Positions 32,952-38,118 of a stretch of 38,118 bases of DNA are shown one piece after another; the first letter of the stretch is position 1, and each line of letters opens with the position of its first letter. Both the position numbers and the translations under genes were made by a program. Source of the stretch: Holophagaceae bacterium. GTDB lineage: Bacteria; Acidobacteriota; Holophagae; Holophagales; Holophagaceae. The DNA lies in contig JANYLR010000016.1 in the NCBI GenBank assembly GCA_025363715.1, positions 1-38,118 of the forward strand, in the 5' to 3' direction. The notes under the pieces are model-generated. The model was not told the DNA's origin. It was given only the letters and a program-made list of their open reading frames with translations, and did not search any database.

Positions 32952-33343
32952 AGAGTGCCAAACAAAACCCCGACGAGGCCGCGATGAAGCCAGGCTGGAT
33001 GCCCCGCAAGGAAGGGCCCGCAGGGCGATGCGGGACATCGTTCAAGGGCCGTGACGCCGCGGGGCGCCAGCCTGGCTTCATCCCTTCGGGCGTGGGCCGG
33101 CGGGGAGGCTCCGCCTCCGTGAGCTTGCGAACGGGAGGGCCCTGCGGTGCAGGGCCCGATAGGCGGAGGGCGATGCCGCGTCACCTCCAGCTATCGCGGC
33201 GCAGTGCGCCGCTCCTGCTCGCCAAGGCTCGCAGAGCCGGAGCCTCCGTCGCGCGTAGTACCCGCTACGCGTCTCCTCGCATTCCTCGCCTCGCTCGCCC
33301 GGCGGCCCTCGCGCGGCCCCGTGGGGGTTCTGTTTGGCACTCT
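32952..33343. repeat. 392-bp nested-hairpin element bounded by 32-bp inverted repeats
   Basis: The left end (32952-32983, AGAGTGCCAAACAAAACCCC...) is inverted at the right end (33312-33343) with 29 of 32 positions matching. Inside lie a second inverted pair (32983-33007 with 33059-33082, beginning GATGAAGCCAGGCTGG), GGGCCCTGC-GGT-GCAGGGCCC (33137-33157) enclosed by CTCCGCCT/AGGCGGAG (33110-33117, 33161-33168), GCGGCGCA-G-TGCGCCGC (33197-33213) and CGCGTAG/CTACGCG near 33252-33271. No open frame in it looks protein-like. It ends 17 nt before the purL ATG. It could be a MITE-like insertion or a structured leader RNA. Confidence 0.8.
33105..33137 (+). repeat. GC-rich hairpin module, third related copy
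   Basis: GAGGCTCCGCCTCCGTGAG followed by CTTGCGAACGGGAG; related to 24559-24592 and, reversed, to 20808-20846. Here it is embedded in the inverted-repeat-bounded element. Confidence 0.55.
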
Positions 33344-33360
33344 TAGCTTCCGGAGCCTCC

Positions 33361-35681
<2,321 letters not shown>

Positions 35682-35685
<4 letters not shown>

Positions 35686-37100
35686 GCCTCGAAGTAGAGG
35701 GCCATCTCGTAGGGGTGGGGCCGGTTCCGCACGGCGGCCTCCTGGGCGCGGAGGTGCAGCAGGTAGTCCTCCAGCTGGAGCCGTTCGAAGACATCGCCCG
35801 CCAGCAGGAAGTCCATGTCGCCCTCCAGCGCGTCGCAGGCCTCCGTGAGGCTGGTGGGCAGGCTCTTGACCTTGCGGCGCTGCTCGTCCGACCAGTTGAA
35901 GATGTTCTGATCGATGGGACCGAACCCCAGGGCCGTGGGGTCCATCTGCTTCTGGATGCCGTCGATGCCCGCCAGCAGCTGCGCCGCCAGGGCCAGGTAG
36001 ACGTTGCAGGTGGCATCGGGAGGTCGGAATTCGAAGCGGGCCGTCTCGGGCTGGTCCGCGTACTTGGGCACGCGGATGGCCGCGGAGCGGTTGCCCAGGG
36101 AGAAGAAGGCGCTCACGGGGGCCTCGAAGCCCGGCACCAGGCGCCGGTAGCTGTTGGTGCTGGGATTTGTGAGGGCCAGCAGAGCGGGGCCGTGGGCCAG
36201 GATGCCGCCGATGTACCAGAGGGCCTCCTGGCTCATGCGGCCGTAGCCCTTCTCGTCGTAAAAGAGGTTCCTGCCGGCCTTCATGAGCATCTGATGGAAG
36301 TGCATGCCGCTGCCGGCTTCGCCATAGAGGGGCTTGGGCATGAAGGTGGCCGTCTGGCCCCGGCGGTGGGCCACCATCTTCACCACATACTTCACGATCT
36401 GGGTGGCGTCGCCGGCCTTCAGCAGGGGGAAGAGCGGCGTCTCGATCTCGCACTGGCCGGGGCCGCCCACCTCGTGGTGGTGGTACTTCACGTCCACGCC
36501 CATGCGCTCCAGCTCCATGCACATCTCGGCGCGCAGGTTGTAGAGCTGATCCTTGGGAGCCATGGCGTGGTAGCCGCCGTGCAGGGGAATGAAGTGCCCG
36601 TGGCCGCCCTCACCGCTGTGCCAGTCGGCCTCGCGGCTGTCCACCCGGTACGAGGCGGTGTTGACGCCGTTCTCGTAGCTCACCTTGTCGAAGACGTAGA
36701 ACTCGTACTCGGGACCCCAGATGCTCTGGTCCGCGATGCCCGTCTCCTGCAGGTAGGCCTCGGCGCGGATGGCGATGTTGCGCGGGTCCACCGAGAAGGG
36801 CGCCTTGGTGTCGGCTTCAAAAGCGGAGCAGATGAAGCTGAGGGTGGGTGACTCCCAGAACGGATCCATGTAGCCCGTGGCCAGGTCCGGGATGAGCACC
36901 ATGTCGCCGGACTTCACGGATTTCAAGCCCACGCTGGAACCGTCGAAGCCCACGCCGTCGCGCATGAGCGATTCCGTGAACTGCGAGGCGGGGATGCTGA
37001 CGTGGTGCCAGCGGCCCCAGAGGTCGCTGAAGATCAGATCGATCATGCGCACCGAATGCTCTTGGACAAATTGCCTGGCCTGCTCGAAACCTTTGAACAC
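35682..37100 (-). CDS. glnA: Type I glutamine synthetase with Phe at the adenylylation site
   Basis: A 472-residue GS-I enzyme joining ammonia to glutamate. Conserved stretches are [77 protein letters not shown] and [19 protein letters not shown]. The GTG at 37100 is chosen: GGAGG precedes it at ideal spacing, and the N-terminus then aligns with E. coli GlnA; ATGs at 37124 and 37145 lack a site. In the loop corresponding to E. coli NLYDLPPEE the sequence is NIFNWSDEQ, so Tyr397 is Phe401 here and AMP attachment is not possible at that residue. The gene is monocistronic, convergent with purL, the two stops sharing CTAG. Confidence 0.95.
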
Positions 37101-37197
37101 GGGGCCTCCACGGGACCCGTTCATTCTAGATCGAAGCATCAACAAAGGTTGTGATCTGGCTCAAGTCCGGCGTCGCTCCGTGATGAAAAGAGAGGGC

Positions 37198-37392
37198 CTA
37201 GCTTCTTCCTCCGAGGATTCGCGCCGGCAGCAGGAACAGCCCCCGCACCAGCCCGAAGGCCCCTTCCACGGCGAAGCCCAGGATCCGGAAGGGCAGCAGC
37301 AGCACCCAGATCAGCGGGTAGAGGAGCAGCGCCAGGAGGGCCAGCGGCCAGCAGATGATCAAGAGAAGGAACCAGAGCAGGAACGCGGCCAT
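37198..37392 (-). CDS. Small membrane protein, 64 residues
   Basis: The sequence is mostly hydrophobic (FLLWFLLLIICWPLALLALL, then YPLIWVLLLPFRILGFAVEG), consistent with one long or two short membrane helices and a short basic tail (LPARILGGRS). A strong Shine-Dalgarno, GGAGG, lies five bases before the ATG, which makes translation likely despite the small size. It is transcribed leftward upstream of glnA (98 nt between its stop and the glnA GTG) and could be in the same transcript. I do not recognise a named family. Confidence 0.7.
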   Translation of the reverse strand: MAAFLLWFLLLIICWPLALLALLLYPLIWVLLLPFRILGFAVEGAFGLVRGLFLLPARILGGRS

Positions 37393-37516
37393 GCAAGCCT
37401 CCGTGGCTTCAGGATCGCCTTGCTCCGGACCTGAGGCGAGGGCTGATCGGCGAACGCGCCGCAGCCATCGGCGGATGGTCGTTGGTATGATCCTTCAACT
37501 GCAGTGAGGACGGCCC

Positions 37517-38118
37517 ATGGAGAACTCAGACGACCTTTCTCGGCTCGACCGCCGGACTTTCCTCGGCGCCGGACTGGCCACGGGCGCAGCTGCGCTCCTG
37601 GGGGGGGATACGAAGGCGGTGCCGTCGGCCACAGGGCTGGTGCTGGAGGAAGCCACCGTCGAGGGCCTGCGGTTGGGCCTGGCCGGGGGCCGCTGGACGG
37701 CGGTGGACCTGGTGCGAAGGTACCAGGCCCGCATCAGCGCCCTCGATCAAGCAGGACCGAAACTCAACGCCGTGATCGAACTGAATCCGGAGGCCCTGGC
37801 CATCGCCAAGACCCTGGATGCGGAACGGAAGGCCGGGAAGCTGCGCGGGCCGCTGCACGGCATTCCCGTGCTCATCAAGGACAACATCGATACGGCCGAT
37901 GCCATGAAGACCACGGCGGGCTCGCTGGCCCTGGCCAACGCGCCGCGGCCCGGGGCGGACGCCTTCATCGTGCAGCAGCTGCGCGCGGCGGGTGCGGTGA
38001 TCCTGGGGAAAACGAACCTGAGCGAGTGGGCCAACCTCCGCTCCACGCGCAGCAGCAGCGGCTGGAGCGGGCGGGGCGGGCAGACGCGGAACCCCTACGC
38101 CCTGGACCGCAGCCCCAG
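37517..38118 (+). CDS. Tat-exported amidase signature family enzyme, partial (3' end off the right edge)
   Basis: The first 200 residues of an amidase-signature hydrolase. The N-terminus has a twin-arginine signal, DRRTFLGAGLATGAAALLGG. The enzyme begins at about residue 45 with the family's TVEGLRLGLAGGRWTAVDLV, followed by LHGIPVLIKDNIDT (catalytic Lys121), AGAVILGKTNLSEWANLR and TRNPYALDRSP. The serine-rich GSSSG nucleophile region should follow just past the window edge. These enzymes hydrolyse amide bonds with a Ser-cisSer-Lys triad; GatA relatives lack a Tat signal, so this is a periplasmic or secreted amidase, not the tRNA amidotransferase subunit. The ATG at 37517 has GAGG upstream. 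It diverges from the small membrane protein gene across 124 nt. Confidence 0.9.
   Translation, partial: MENSDDLSRLDRRTFLGAGLATGAAALLGGDTKAVPSATGLVLEEATVEGLRLGLAGGRWTAVDLVRRYQARISALDQAGPKLNAVIELNPEALAIAKTLDAERKAGKLRGPLHGIPVLIKDNIDTADAMKTTAGSLALANAPRPGADAFIVQQLRAAGAVILGKTNLSEWANLRSTRSSSGWSGRGGQTRNPYALDRSP

Noticed and set aside
32984..33346. Short open frames inside the 392-bp element
   Set aside because: They read through hairpin DNA and have arginine/proline-rich random composition and no good start sites.

Overview
The window is a GC-rich, densely packed piece of a Gram-negative-type bacterial chromosome: Tat and Sec signal peptides, a class A penicillin-binding protein, short intergenic gaps, and many ATGA, GTGA and TGATG gene overlaps. 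No marker in it settles the taxonomy. From the overall family content my best guess is an acidobacterium of the Holophaga/Geothrix type; this is inference only. Both ends are cut inside genes: a phage-tail-tube gene on the left and a Tat-exported amidase on the right.

Layout. (1) 1-1822, minus strand: tail sheath and tail tube genes, the first genes of a contractile tail or extracellular contractile injection locus that continues off the left edge, with a clean hairpin just upstream. (2) 2230-6568, minus: a translationally coupled trio of exported PIG-L deacetylase, 42-residue membrane peptide and Na+/solute symporter. (3) 7019-8617, plus: an alpha/beta-hydrolase with a readable Ser-Asp-His triad. 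(4) 8845-15108: acetate-uptake pair yjcH-actP facing an operon of acyl-CoA ligase, cNMP/CBS/DUF294 protein and DnaQ-like exonuclease, the two groups separated by a 32-bp perfect palindrome. (5) 15382-20541: RlhA-type U32 protein coupled to a YhiN-type flavoprotein, convergent with a class A PBP. (6) 21303-23872: a two-subunit Tat-linked molybdenum hydroxylase of the isoquinoline oxidoreductase type. (7) 23873-24977: a degraded accessory patch beside the initiator tRNA gene, with a possible XRE fragment, a truncated DUF2513 gene and a mosaic of tRNA-T-arm-like repeats. (8) 25069-32909: M1 metallopeptidase, an unknown protein, a coupled pyrF-PH-like-pnuC set, a B12-binding-type radical SAM protein and a PilZ protein. 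(9) 32952-33343: a 392-bp hairpin-rich element bounded by inverted repeats, just upstream of purL. (10) 33361-38118: purL and glnA tail to tail with interlocked stop codons, a small membrane protein, and the start of an amidase.

The most unusual material is not protein coding. Three intergenic regions (20.65-20.92 kb, 24.45-24.98 kb, 32.95-33.34 kb) share a related GC-rich hairpin module. Two of them also share a 60-bp repeat at 90 percent identity together with inverted copies of a tRNA T-arm. The copy beside the initiator tRNA includes a perfect 27-bp duplication of that tRNA's 3' end. I read this as a family of tRNA-derived mobile or att-like repeats, unnamed as far as I know. A second repeat type, two heptanucleotide arrays, lies at 27.01-27.19 kb.

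Metabolic themes are acetate and acyl-group activation with a regulator, salvage and synthesis of nucleotides and NAD precursors (pyrF, pnuC, purL), nitrogen assimilation by a glutamine synthetase lacking the adenylylated tyrosine, and envelope work by several exported hydrolases.
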